DNA of 53,574 nt, from contig CAYRYR010000007.1 in the NCBI GenBank assembly GCA_964428385.1, positions 1 to 53,574 of the forward strand, read 5' to 3'. This DNA comes from JAFGOM01 sp964428385 (GTDB lineage: Archaea; Halobacteriota; Methanomicrobia; Methanomicrobiales; Methanospirillaceae). The notes under the pieces are model-generated. The model did no database searches. It was not told the origin of the DNA and worked only from the letters and a program-made list of their open reading frames with translations. Position numbers and translations under genes: made by a program. This document shows, in pieces, positions 18,152 through 26,896 of the stretch (the first letter of the stretch is position 1; the number at the start of each line of letters is the position of its first letter).

Positions 18152-18680
18152 CGTTATTCTCTGTAGTATTGAAGTGAGATAGAGATCCTGTTCAAAAAAT
18201 TACACGATGTGTTGTCATGTATGCGTAACGTTTTTCACATAGTGAACTTCAGGGTATTCGTATGCGCCGGCTCATCATTGGTACGTTCAGATGTCATATC
18301 CACATAAAAGGGCATACGTGAGAGGAAGTTCATAGAATACTCTCTAGTAGCGTTGCCCTTCGGACTTTTTATACGTATTTTAATTGTTTACTCAGTGTTT
18401 ATAGTGCCCTGCATAATATACTGGAATAATCGTAGTAAAACGGCGGGTATTTAGAAGGCATACACCAATAGCACTACATATATTAAGGTAAACTTCCAGC
18501 AAATTTTGCCATTAATTATATTTTGTAAACTATGATTTGACTACCTTTTTTCAGATGAATGAGCAATGCATAACCTGGTATCATCTTCCTATCAGAATTG
18601 TATCAAAATACACAATAACAAAAAATCTGCATTTTTACCTGAACAGATCTATTATCTTCTACAGAAAGCAATGTAATCTG
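18152..18680. other. Divergent intergenic region between iscS and the reductase-desulfurase fusion
   Basis: This region should contain both promoters. Repeat copy C lies at 18399-18520. An open frame runs from 18537 into the fusion gene, but its first 48 codons show no family similarity and lack a ribosome-binding site, so I treat them as untranslated. Confidence 0.45.
18399..18520 (+). repeat. Interspersed structured element, copy C
   Basis: Third copy, with TAGTGC at 18402, GCACTA at 18471, then TATTAAGGTAAACTT and GCCATTAATTATA. The outer TAGTGC/GCACTA pairing is exact as in copies A and B. The inner hairpin is weaker (GGAATA with TATTT). The 3' hairpin GGTAAA/TTTTGCC keeps pairing with a G-U. 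It ends about 160 bp before the chosen start of the downstream gene. Confidence 0.72.
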
Positions 18681-21323
18681 ATGCGTGATCCTCCGGTAAA
18701 AAAGACGCTCTACTGGTGCGACCACTGTGATGTACCTCTGATAGGAAAGCAGTGTGAATGTGGATCTGAAGGCAGATCAATGGTACTGTTGCCTCCGTAT
18801 GATCTCCGTCCTGCACTTACTGCAGACAGGGAACTTATCATATCCCTTGTCAGGGAACGGTTTGGAGATGTTTCACTTCCTAAGGTCATTCTCCTGAATA
18901 AGGCAGGAGGACTCGACCGGAATGATCTGGTGATAATCCATGGGGAACGATTTGGGTGGCTCACATTTGATCCGGCTGGCAGACAGTTTAAATTAGATAT
19001 CATACCGGAAGGTCTTCCTTTCATCCTTTCAGAAGCAACCAGGGGGATTGTTGATCTACAGACCTCTGTCTTTTCTGCTGAAGGGCGACCTGAAGGCAGG
19101 ATTGGGGGCAAACGGTTCAAAATAACTACAGATGAGCCTGATGGGACGGTAATTATCAGGTATAAAAACCGGTTTGGTACCGGAGTGGTAAAAGACGGAT
19201 ACATACGAATCAAAGAATTGGTAACTGTTGCACCACGGGTAACAGCAGATCCAGACTGGAGTGTTGTAGTACAACAAAACAGGTATCACCTCAAAAATCT
19301 ACAACGGCATGCAATCCGGGCTATAAGACAGCATATGCATGACAGACCGCAGGTAAATGTCTCATTCTCAGGCGGTAAGGATAGTATGGCAGTCCTTGCA
19401 CTAGCCCGAAAAGCCGGAGTAACAGATGCATTTTTTATCGATACCGGAATTGAGTTTCCAGAGACTATTGCATATATAGAAGAGCAGGGAGTTCCTATCA
19501 TCAGAAAGGCTGGCAATTTCTGGAGAGCTGTTGAGAAAGCAGGGCCACCAGGAAAAGATCACCGGTGGTGCTGTAAACTGCTCAAATTAAACCCTCTTAA
19601 ATTGTATCTGGCTGATATCGGACCTTGTGTCACAATCCAGGGGAACAGGTGGTATGAATCCTGGAACAGGGCTAATCTTGATATCACCAGCCAGAACCCG
19701 GCAAACCCACTGCAATTAAACATCTCTCCGATTAGGAACTGGCGGGCACTTGAAGTTTTCCTCTACATCTGGTGGTCTGGCATCCCGTTAAACCCGCTGT
19801 ATGAGAAGGGACTTGAACGAATCGGTTGTTATCTCTGCCCTGCAATGCTCGAGAGCGAGAATGAACTGCTAAAAAGTCTTCACCCGGAGATGTTTTCCAG
19901 GTGGAACGAATTTCTGGAGCGATGGGCAGATACCAGAGGCCTGCCACCAGAATATGTAACATGGGGACTATGGCGCTGGAAAGATCTCCCTCCAAAGATG
20001 CAGGAACTCTGCCAGTCCCATGATATCGACCTTACCGAGAGACCCAGAAAACCTTCTCACACGATTCAGAATAAACCGGTTACTCCTGCACCCCTCATAC
20101 CTCCAGCTACGTCTGCTGCACCTGAAATCCCATCTGAAACCATTACGAGTGAAACTATCAGGGGTGACTTCTCCCTCCTTACTGACCTGATTTACCTGGA
20201 CAGTGCCGCTACCAGTCTTTCACCTGAACCGGTACTTGCTGCAATGCTTGAATTTGAACGTAATTACCGGGCTAATGTCGGCCGGGGAGTGCACCGGCTA
20301 ACCCGGATTGCTACGCAACGCTACTGGCATGCACATGAGAAAGTTGCAGGATTCATTGGGGGAGAAAAGGGTGTCACTATCTTTACCAAAAACGCAACCG
20401 AAGCTCTCAATATGGTTGCCCGGGGTCTAAACTTTAAAAGGGGTGAGAACATTGTCACCACAATCCTTGAACACCACTCCAATCTTCTCCCCTGGATGCA
20501 TGCAAAAGAGAACGGAGTTGACCTCACAATAATTGGAATCAACCCTGATTATACGCTTGATCTCGCAGCACTTGAGGAAGCGGTGAATGACACGACAAGA
20601 CTTGTAACCGTCACCCATGCCTCAAATGCTCTCGGCGTGATAACGCCGGTACAGGAGATTGCCCGAATCTGTCAGGATAACGGGTCCCTTCTCCTTATCG
20701 ACGGGTCACAATCTGTCCCTCATATTCCGGTCAATATCGAAGAGATAGGTGCAGACTTCCTCTGTTTCTCAGGACATAAAATGCTCGGACCAACCGGGAC
20801 CGGGGTTCTCTGGATGAAAGAACCAATTATTGATGCAGGAGATCTTGGTGGCGGAATGATAGAGACTGTCACCGTGGACGGGTATACTATGGCTGAGGGA
20901 TACCAGAAGTATGAGGCAGGTACCCCCAATATTGGCGGGGGGATAGGTCTTGGAGCTGCTGTCGATTATCTCACATCGATTGGAATGGACCGGATCAGAA
21001 ACAGCGAGGAGAACCTGACCACCAGAATGATAGAGGGACTTATGAAAATTGAAGGGGTACAGGTGTATGCCAGTGATGAACCCTCACAGCGGATAGGAGT
21101 CGTCTCTTTTCTGGTTGACGGATTCCATCCTCATGAGGTGGCCCAGATTCTTGACGAAGATGCAGACATCATGGTGCGATCCGGTCACCACTGTTGCATG
21201 CCTCTCATGGAACACCTTGGTCTGCCAGATGGCACAGTCCGGGCAAGTCTCTATCTGTACTCTGATGCAAATGACGTAGATGCTCTGATAGCATCAGTGC
21301 AGGAGATTGCACGATCCAGATAA
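18681..21323 (+). CDS. Fusion of APS/PAPS-reductase-like PP-loop domain with SufS-like cysteine desulfurase
   Basis: The chosen ATG gives 880 residues. Domains in order: a zinc-ribbon-like N-terminus (Cys13, Cys16, Cys25, Cys27); a region of about 150 residues that may include a PUA-like fold; a PP-loop domain with SGGKDS at 230-235; a linker rich in Pro, Thr and Ala near 455-490; and a SufS-type desulfurase with PLP Lys700 (SGHKMLGPTG) and catalytic Cys838 (SGHHCCMP). The PP-loop part has adjacent Cys297-Cys298 and a Cys383-X2-Cys386 pair, the pattern that binds [4Fe-4S] in APS reductases. A desulfurase joined to an ATP-using PP-loop enzyme suggests direct persulfide hand-off, as in thiolation. 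Substrate unknown. Confidence 0.85.
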   Translation: MRDPPVKKTLYWCDHCDVPLIGKQCECGSEGRSMVLLPPYDLRPALTADRELIISLVRERFGDVSLPKVILLNKAGGLDRNDLVIIHGERFGWLTFDPAGRQFKLDIIPEGLPFILSEATRGIVDLQTSVFSAEGRPEGRIGGKRFKITTDEPDGTVIIRYKNRFGTGVVKDGYIRIKELVTVAPRVTADPDWSVVVQQNRYHLKNLQRHAIRAIRQHMHDRPQVNVSFSGGKDSMAVLALARKAGVTDAFFIDTGIEFPETIAYIEEQGVPIIRKAGNFWRAVEKAGPPGKDHRWCCKLLKLNPLKLYLADIGPCVTIQGNRWYESWNRANLDITSQNPANPLQLNISPIRNWRALEVFLYIWWSGIPLNPLYEKGLERIGCYLCPAMLESENELLKSLHPEMFSRWNEFLERWADTRGLPPEYVTWGLWRWKDLPPKMQELCQSHDIDLTERPRKPSHTIQNKPVTPAPLIPPATSAAPEIPSETITSETIRGDFSLLTDLIYLDSAATSLSPEPVLAAMLEFERNYRANVGRGVHRLTRIATQRYWHAHEKVAGFIGGEKGVTIFTKNATEALNMVARGLNFKRGENIVTTILEHHSNLLPWMHAKENGVDLTIIGINPDYTLDLAALEEAVNDTTRLVTVTHASNALGVITPVQEIARICQDNGSLLLIDGSQSVPHIPVNIEEIGADFLCFSGHKMLGPTGTGVLWMKEPIIDAGDLGGGMIETVTVDGYTMAEGYQKYEAGTPNIGGGIGLGAAVDYLTSIGMDRIRNSEENLTTRMIEGLMKIEGVQVYASDEPSQRIGVVSFLVDGFHPHEVAQILDEDADIMVRSGHHCCMPLMEHLGLPDGTVRASLYLYSDANDVDALIASVQEIARSR

Positions 21324-21819
21324 GAGAGATTCTATCATTACACAGGTTACGGTAGCATCTATCCCTTCTTTTTTCTGCTCATTAATCGTATGCAGGTAAT
21401 TTTAGAGAAAATTGAGGGCTCTGTCTGAAAAACTAGTGATACCATACCATCATGGTCAGGCAGAATGCAATTTCAGGATATTCGAACTTTCATATTGACA
21501 ATGTTCCCTATCATGTAAAGAATTCAAACCGCAGAGGACACAGAGAAACGCAGAGACTATTTCAGCCTCTATAATTATTCATTTGATTAAAATGATGTAA
21601 CCCCGGAGGGGAAGGAGGTTCACAGAGTATCTAACACATGGTTCCCCTCTCAGCATCCTCTGCGGTTACATCATTTCAATCATCAAACGAATGTCGTTTC
21701 AACTGGAAACATCGATGTAAAAAGTAAAACCATGATTGGCAATATCACTTGAAAAATGGACAGAGCCAATTAAGCGGTAATACAGGGCATTCTCCTCATC
21801 AGGGGAGTAAAACCGTGCC
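21324..21819. other. Intergenic region with a large imperfect inverted repeat
   Basis: This region lies between the convergent fusion gene and fdhD. It contains the palindromic element described separately (21526-21692) and no credible coding sequence. Both gene terminators must lie here. Confidence 0.45.
21526..21692. repeat. Inverted-repeat intergenic element
   Basis: A left arm at 21577-21602 (ATTCATTTGATT... ending GATGTAACC) pairs with a right arm at 21664-21692 (GGTTACATC ... AAACGAAT), about 26 bp with a 3-base bulge and few mismatches. Part of the spacer can also pair through G-rich and C-rich blocks. A flanking motif AACCGCAGAGGACACAGAG at 21526 recurs inverted near 21655. It resembles REP/MITE-like palindromic repeats. 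The target-site duplication and copy number are unknown. Confidence 0.6.
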
Positions 21820-22587
21820 TTATTGTAACCCTTTTATCCTATCCGGGTTGGTATAGATATGCATCGTTTTTCCTGTTACAAAACCAATAAGAGTAAGCCC
21901 GGTCTTATCTGCAATATCCACTGCCAGTGTGGTAGTCGCTCCTGTGGATACAATGATGGGGATATTTGCAAAAAGACACTTACGTACCATTTCTGATGAA
22001 ATGCGGCCGGATGTAATGGCACATGTCCGGGAGAGATCGATTCCGTTTCTTAAACCATACCCAATCACCCGATCAAGGGCATTGTGCCTCCCGATATCTT
22101 CTGACAGGGCAATTATATTCTCTGTATCTGCCAGAGCAATGATATGAATTCCCCTGGTCAGTGTTAAAAGTTCAGAATTCAACGCATCTTTTATCGTATC
22201 TATTATATTTTCTCGGGTTACAGAGAATTCCGAGCGAATGGTTGGGAGTTTGGCGGTGTCGATGTACGAGACACTTCCACCACAACCAGAGAGGATGGTC
22301 TTTTTAGGTCCGGGACGTGTAAACAGATTTTTCGTTATCACACTGACACGATTCTCTTCAACCTTTATTGACTCAATATCATCTGCATTTTTAATAATTT
22401 GTTCGGTAAAGAGAAATCCGGTAACAAAATCTTCCAGATCCACCGGGCTTATCAGTGCAGTCATCACATGTCGTCCGTTAACAAACAACGCCAGAGGGAT
22501 CTCTTCGATTACCTCATGAACGATATCATTGGATCCATTGTCGTTCACCCGTATGCATGGTTGTTTACGGTACATCTGTGTCACCAT
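21820..22587 (-). CDS. fdhD: Formate dehydrogenase accessory sulfurtransferase FdhD
   Basis: FdhD passes sulfur from a cysteine desulfurase to the molybdenum or tungsten bis-pterin cofactor, activating formate dehydrogenase. Family segments include SPVDLEDFVTGFLFTE, SEDIGRHNALDRVIG and SGRISSEMVRKC. The region that in E. coli FdhD carries two cysteines (CxxC, the first essential) has only Cys102 here, in SGCGGS. The start may be the first or fifth codon. It is downstream of larE by 46 bp on the same strand. The Mo/W transporter and iscS nearby fit its role. Confidence 0.92.
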   Translation of the reverse strand: MVTQMYRKQPCIRVNDNGSNDIVHEVIEEIPLALFVNGRHVMTALISPVDLEDFVTGFLFTEQIIKNADDIESIKVEENRVSVITKNLFTRPGPKKTILSGCGGSVSYIDTAKLPTIRSEFSVTRENIIDTIKDALNSELLTLTRGIHIIALADTENIIALSEDIGRHNALDRVIGYGLRNGIDLSRTCAITSGRISSEMVRKCLFANIPIIVSTGATTTLAVDIADKTGLTLIGFVTGKTMHIYTNPDRIKGLQ

Positions 22588-22633
22588 ACATCACCAGACA
22601 TTTTAAAAAAACATCCACAACTATCCTTCAGAA

Positions 22634-23431
22634 TCATAAGACTTCATCCATGCTTCCACTCCGATACCCTTCAAGATCGAGAGTACTATACAAAAAACCG
22701 ATCTCTTTATATTTTTTTATGATATCTTCCCGCATGGAAATAATATTTGGTATATCAGAGCCTGCGACCTCAATCCTGGCAATTCCTGTATGCACCCTCA
22801 CCCGAACCTGGGCAAAACCCCTGGTGTGAAGATATTCTTCAGCTGATTCCACCATCCGAAGTTTTTCTTCTGTTATCTCTTCTCCGTATGGAATACGTGA
22901 GGAAAGACATGCAGCTGAAGGTTTGTTCCAGAATGAATACCCGCATTCCCGGGTAATATTCCTGATATCCTCTTTTGTGATACCTGCTTTTATAAAGGGA
23001 TGCACAATTCCCTCTTCTGTACTCGCTTTCATTCCCGGACGGTGCTCATCCAGATCAGAACAATTAACTCCGTCTGCAACACAGGAAAAGCCACGTTCAT
23101 GTGCAATCTTTTGTAAAAGCTGCGCATAACTCTTTTTACAGTAATAACAGCGATCGGGAGGATTTTTCCTGAATTGTTCATCCATGGCATTTCCATTGAT
23201 AATTTCAAGAGAAATCCCAATTTCACTCGCTATGGACTGTGCTTCCCTGACTGCTGATCGAGGAACAAGAGGACTGTCAATAAAAATACAATGAACTCTC
23301 TTTCTCCCAAGCCTGTTGGTTGCCACTGCTGCCAGAAGAGCACTGTCTACTCCTCCGGAGTAAGCAATTATCATGGATTCTCTTCTGGAAATCTGCTTTT
23401 GTAAGAGATCATACACGGTGTCGTTTTTCAT
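22634..23431 (-). CDS. larE: LarE-type ATP-dependent sulfurtransferase
   Basis: LarE proteins adenylate a substrate carboxylate and insert sulfur, as in the nickel-pincer cofactor of lactate racemase; archaeal roles may differ. The PP-loop is SGGVDS at residues 25-30 from the chosen ATG at 23431. A RCYYCKK motif supplies Cys95 and Cys98, and PSAACLSSRIPYG supplies Cys175. This three-cysteine set matches LarE homologues thought to bind a [4Fe-4S] cluster instead of sacrificing a single cysteine. The 64 codons upstream in the same frame look non-coding. It is 265 residues long and precedes fdhD. No larB or larC is seen here. Confidence 0.87.
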   Translation of the reverse strand: MKNDTVYDLLQKQISRRESMIIAYSGGVDSALLAAVATNRLGRKRVHCIFIDSPLVPRSAVREAQSIASEIGISLEIINGNAMDEQFRKNPPDRCYYCKKSYAQLLQKIAHERGFSCVADGVNCSDLDEHRPGMKASTEEGIVHPFIKAGITKEDIRNITRECGYSFWNKPSAACLSSRIPYGEEITEEKLRMVESAEEYLHTRGFAQVRVRVHTGIARIEVAGSDIPNIISMREDIIKKYKEIGFLYSTLDLEGYRSGSMDEVL

Positions 23432-23726
23432 AGTATTCACATTGAGATGCATAGAATTACAGGTATGAACGTCTGAAACCCGGGAATCGTATTTGAAAGC
23501 TTCAGATCCAGATTGATAGAAAATCTGCTCCAACAGACTTCTTTTCCTTCTTGTTTTATTAATACAGTGGTGCAGGTGGTTATTATACTTATTTTCAACT
23601 AAAACGTTCTCTGTAATCCTCATAAAAATTGAGAAACCGGTACATCCGGGATACAGAACAGAACAAAAAACCAGGATTTATCTCCAGTCACCAAAAAGAT
23701 GTTATACGTACTTTGCAGTCGTTGTT

Positions 23727-24941
23727 TTGGCGGTAGTATTCCTGCTTATAGCCATCCGGCAGGTTGGACGATACAATATCAGGATCTGGCAGATTATGCT
23801 CATTGGAGCTCTCGCAGTACTCGTTACCGGGCAGATATCCATCCTTAACGCAGTTGCCGCAATTAATACTGACGTGATGCTCTTTTTATTTGGCATGTTT
23901 ATCGTTGGAGAAGCACTGACAAAGAGTGGGTATCTCTCTGTTTTCTCACACCGGTTCCTCTCTCATGCAAGAACTCCCGGCCACCTGATTTTCTTTATCC
24001 TCTTTGGAGCTGGTTTTCTCTCGGCTCTTCTGATGAATGATACCCTTGCAATTATCATGACTCCCCTTGTACTCATGCTTGCCAAAGAGTTTCGTATCTC
24101 ACCAGAGCTCATGCTTCTCTCTCTTGCAATTGCAGTTACTACCGGTAGCGTGATGAGCCCAATTGGCAACCCGCAGAACCTGCTCATCGCAGTGAACAGT
24201 GGAATTGCAACGCCATTTGTCACATTTGGACGATACCTGTTCATCCCCACGCTCATATGCATGGGTCTTTCCTGGTTTGTACTTAAAAAATTCTATCCCC
24301 GTGATTTTGCCTGCCGGACACTTGAACACAAGCAAAATCCCATCTTTCATACGCGATCGGTCTTTGCCGTGCAATGTGCACTGGCAGTCATTCTCTTCCT
24401 TGTAGTCATAAACATCATTACATCCATCCATGGAGGAACGATTATGATTCCACTCCCGCTGATTGCCATATCTGCTGCTGTTCCGGTCATGCTGGGCACC
24501 AAAGACCGGACAGGTCTCCTGCTTTCTCTTGACTGGCATACACTTGTCTTCTTTGCTGCGATGTTTGTGCTGATGGCAAGTGTCTGGGAAACCGGCTTTT
24601 TCCAGTTATTTCTTGATGAAGAGAAGATACGTTCTGTTCCGATGATTCTTGGAACAAGTGTCTTTCTCAGTCAGTTCATCTCCAACGTTCCCTTTGTTGC
24701 CCTGGTCCAGCCAATGATTCTAAAAGCCGGAGGAACGACTGTCGAACTTATGGCATTAGCAGCTGGCAGCACCATTGCAGGAAACCTGACGATTCTTGGT
24801 GCTGCAAGCAACGTGATAATTATTCAGAATGCAGAAAAACAGGGCCATACCCTCTCATTTTTTGAATTTGCAAGAGTAGGGGTTCCGGTGACGATAATCC
24901 AGATGATAGTGTACGGAGTATTTCTCATGCTCCCGGTATGA
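23727..24941 (+). CDS. Anion permease, SLC13/ArsB-like (ion transporter superfamily)
   Basis: This is a membrane protein of roughly ten to eleven hydrophobic segments. Features of the SLC13/ArsB/CitM superfamily include NAVAAINTDVMLFLFGM, LSALLMNDTLAIIMTPL and TGSVMSPIGNPQNLL. The second half repeats the pattern (FISNVPFVALVQP, NLTILGAASNVII), the inverted duplication typical of the fold. Substrate is unknown; sulfate, phosphate, arsenite or dicarboxylates are all possible. The start is uncertain. TTG at 23727 is the first plausible codon, and the frame stays open upstream to about 23640 without an ATG or GTG. It is divergent from larE. Confidence 0.75.
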   Translation: MAVVFLLIAIRQVGRYNIRIWQIMLIGALAVLVTGQISILNAVAAINTDVMLFLFGMFIVGEALTKSGYLSVFSHRFLSHARTPGHLIFFILFGAGFLSALLMNDTLAIIMTPLVLMLAKEFRISPELMLLSLAIAVTTGSVMSPIGNPQNLLIAVNSGIATPFVTFGRYLFIPTLICMGLSWFVLKKFYPRDFACRTLEHKQNPIFHTRSVFAVQCALAVILFLVVINIITSIHGGTIMIPLPLIAISAAVPVMLGTKDRTGLLLSLDWHTLVFFAAMFVLMASVWETGFFQLFLDEEKIRSVPMILGTSVFLSQFISNVPFVALVQPMILKAGGTTVELMALAAGSTIAGNLTILGAASNVIIIQNAEKQGHTLSFFEFARVGVPVTIIQMIVYGVFLMLPV

Positions 24942-25024
24942 GACGACAGGGATCAGATATCCTGACCAGAGATGCCTATCAGTCTTTTCCCGAAGATTTG
25001 ATTTGGATATAAAAAAAATCTATT

Positions 25025-25170
25025 ATAAAAGGAGGTCTAAACGATATCTAGACCAAAATACCCTTATAATTTCAGAAAAACGCGTGTATGCGTTCATTTG
25101 TCGATCAATGACCGGTGACATCAGAAGATTCCCGTTAAAAAGGTGAAAGTGTGGTCATCGTTTTTTGTGA
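25025..25170. repeat. 3' flank of the Cys-rich gene, duplicated at 25925-26060
   Basis: Diverged matches include TATAAAAGGAG, AAACGATA, CTTATAATTTCAGAA (against CTTATCTTCAGAA), CATTTGT and AGAAGATTC in the same order and orientation. Together with the adjacent gene pair this defines a duplicated unit of about 900 bp. Confidence 0.55.
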
Positions 25171-25220
25171 GGTGATCACCCATTTATTAATGATAAACTC
25201 GCCCTAAACATTAATTATTG

Positions 25221-25835
25221 TCATTTACAAAACCCAGCATACTGGCAACACACGTCACACGGTCCACAACACTGGAAGTTCCCCTCTTTAATACAACCCT
25301 TTCCGTGTATACACCGGTCTATGCATGCCTCACAAGCATAATCACTATTCGTTGCTGGCAGTGATGTCTTTTCTATGTAGATACCTGTATTGTATCTCGT
25401 GGGTGTGGTGGTGATATCCAGATCTTTACTTTCACGAGTGAACGACTTCAAAACCTCTCCTTCGTAAAATTCCTGTGGTATTACATGAAGCGTGAGAACA
25501 GTATTGTCATCAGATAGTGACAGATTTGATATTATCACAAGAGATACGGATTCGTCATCAGCACCGGAAAAGACCACAGCAGCATTAAGAGGATAGGCAT
25601 CTACTGACAAGAACTCAACCGGCATTAGAAAACTCTCATTTCCGTTGGGTAAGTGGAAATACGGGATGATATCCTGAACGGTGATTATCATCTCCCCGTC
25701 TGCTCCTTCAGTAATAGAACTTACCCCACCCTGAACGTATACTACGGAACCGGGTGCTTCTTCGGCCATTCCAACTCCTGCCAGGCAAATCAACAGAAGC
25801 AAAGATATGAACCCATAAAACACATAATAATTCAT
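25221..25835 (-). CDS. Secreted cysteine-rich protein of unknown function
   Basis: I do not recognise the family. The 204-residue product has a clear signal peptide (hydrophobic residues about 5-22, then GMAEEAPG). A beta-rich middle domain follows. The C-terminal tail of about 40 residues holds ten or more cysteines (CEACIDRC, CIKEGNFQCCGPCDVCC), suggesting a disulfide knot or metal site outside the cell. A decayed tandem copy lies 0.25 kb upstream on the same strand. A weak SD cannot be identified, and the start is taken at the first Met before the signal segment. Confidence 0.75.
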   Translation of the reverse strand: MNYYVFYGFISLLLLICLAGVGMAEEAPGSVVYVQGGVSSITEGADGEMIITVQDIIPYFHLPNGNESFLMPVEFLSVDAYPLNAAVVFSGADDESVSLVIISNLSLSDDNTVLTLHVIPQEFYEGEVLKSFTRESKDLDITTTPTRYNTGIYIEKTSLPATNSDYACEACIDRCIHGKGCIKEGNFQCCGPCDVCCQYAGFCK

Positions 25836-26091
25836 TATTATCTATTGCATCTTCGGGTATTAATGATGGTAGAATAGCAGGAATGAAAGGATGTTTTCAT
25901 TGAATCCACCAAAGTGCCATAAAAACCTATCATAAAAGGAGTGGTCAAACGATACTGGATAAGGGTCCTTATCTTCAGAATTTCGAGTTTGTTCGTGCAT
26001 TTGTTTATAATCACCTCTCAGTGATTGGTTATAGATCAGAAGATTCTAGTTCAGAAAAAGAGAGTAGTCCTTGAAGGGATGCACCCTTCAA

Positions 26092-26666
26092 TTACCATGG
26101 TCCCTGATACAACTGTTGATTGTCCCATTCATCAGTCTCACAACAAATGCCCCAACACATCCAACAGTTGCCGGGGCAATCAACGTTTTGAGGAGGCATC
26201 TGTTTCATTTCAAAATAGATACAGTACTTTTTTTGCCCACCTTGACTGCATCCAACCCATTTGTCACATTAGCAAAGGATTTGAGCACCTCTCCTTTGTA
26301 GTACTTCTGAGGTGTTACCTCAAGTGTGAGAACCTTGTTTCCATCAAAGAGCGGGAGATTAGATATCGCTACGATAGACACTGATTCATTATCATCTCCG
26401 GAAAAGACCATTGCGGCATTCACGGGACTAAACAATATGGTCAGTAACTCAACAAACCAAAGAACTCTTCTCTTTGTCTGCGATATGGGAATACGAAACA
26501 ACATTCTTTACGGTTATCACAAACACTCCATCTGCACTATCAGTTATGACACTCTCCCACCCTGAACATACACTACATAACCGGGTGCTTCGTCAGCCAT
26601 ACCGACTCCTGCTACAGAGACCAGCAGGAGTGAACAGATGAATCCAAGTAGAATGGTATGATTCAT
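26092..26666 (-). pseudogene. Decayed tandem copy of the secreted Cys-rich protein
   Basis: The N-terminal signal (MNHTILLGFICSLLLVSVAG, then MADEAPG) and the middle (NAAMVFSGDDNESVS, GEVLKSFANVT) closely match the intact gene at 25221. The frame is broken several times: near GGTGGGAGAGTGTC (about 26548), around the equivalent of residues 65-75, and near 26210. After the last shift a Cys-rich tail is still readable (CPGNCWMCWGICC). Tail residues differ from the intact copy, so the paralogues had diverged before decay. This is probably a pseudogene. Sequencing error could explain one shift but not three. Confidence 0.75.
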
Positions 26667-26896
26667 AATGCTATTCTATGAGTCTGGAATATGGTCATTT
26701 TGAAATGAATCTGCACTGTTTTTAGGGAGAATTTTATGAAAGGCATTCCAATTTGCAATGGACAGCAGGTGATCAACCAGTCAGATAATATACTTGAAAC
26801 CAGACTAACTACTCGTGAAAAGACGATACAAAAAATGAAGAAATTATTCTGGTAGAGAGCCACTGAAAGGATTTCAGGTGGCGCTATGTTCCTGGA
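26667..26896. other. Intergenic, nothing firmly assigned
   Basis: This is an AT-rich stretch between the pseudogene start and tRNA-Val. A 39-codon frame (26736-26855, beginning MKGIPICNGQQ) is present but has no supporting evidence. The promoter of the ancestral gene would lie here. Confidence 0.3.

Noticed and set aside
18537..18680. N-terminal extension of the reductase-desulfurase fusion.
   Set aside because: It follows the end of repeat copy C, has no family similarity and lacks a ribosome-binding site. The zinc-ribbon start at 18681 is natural.
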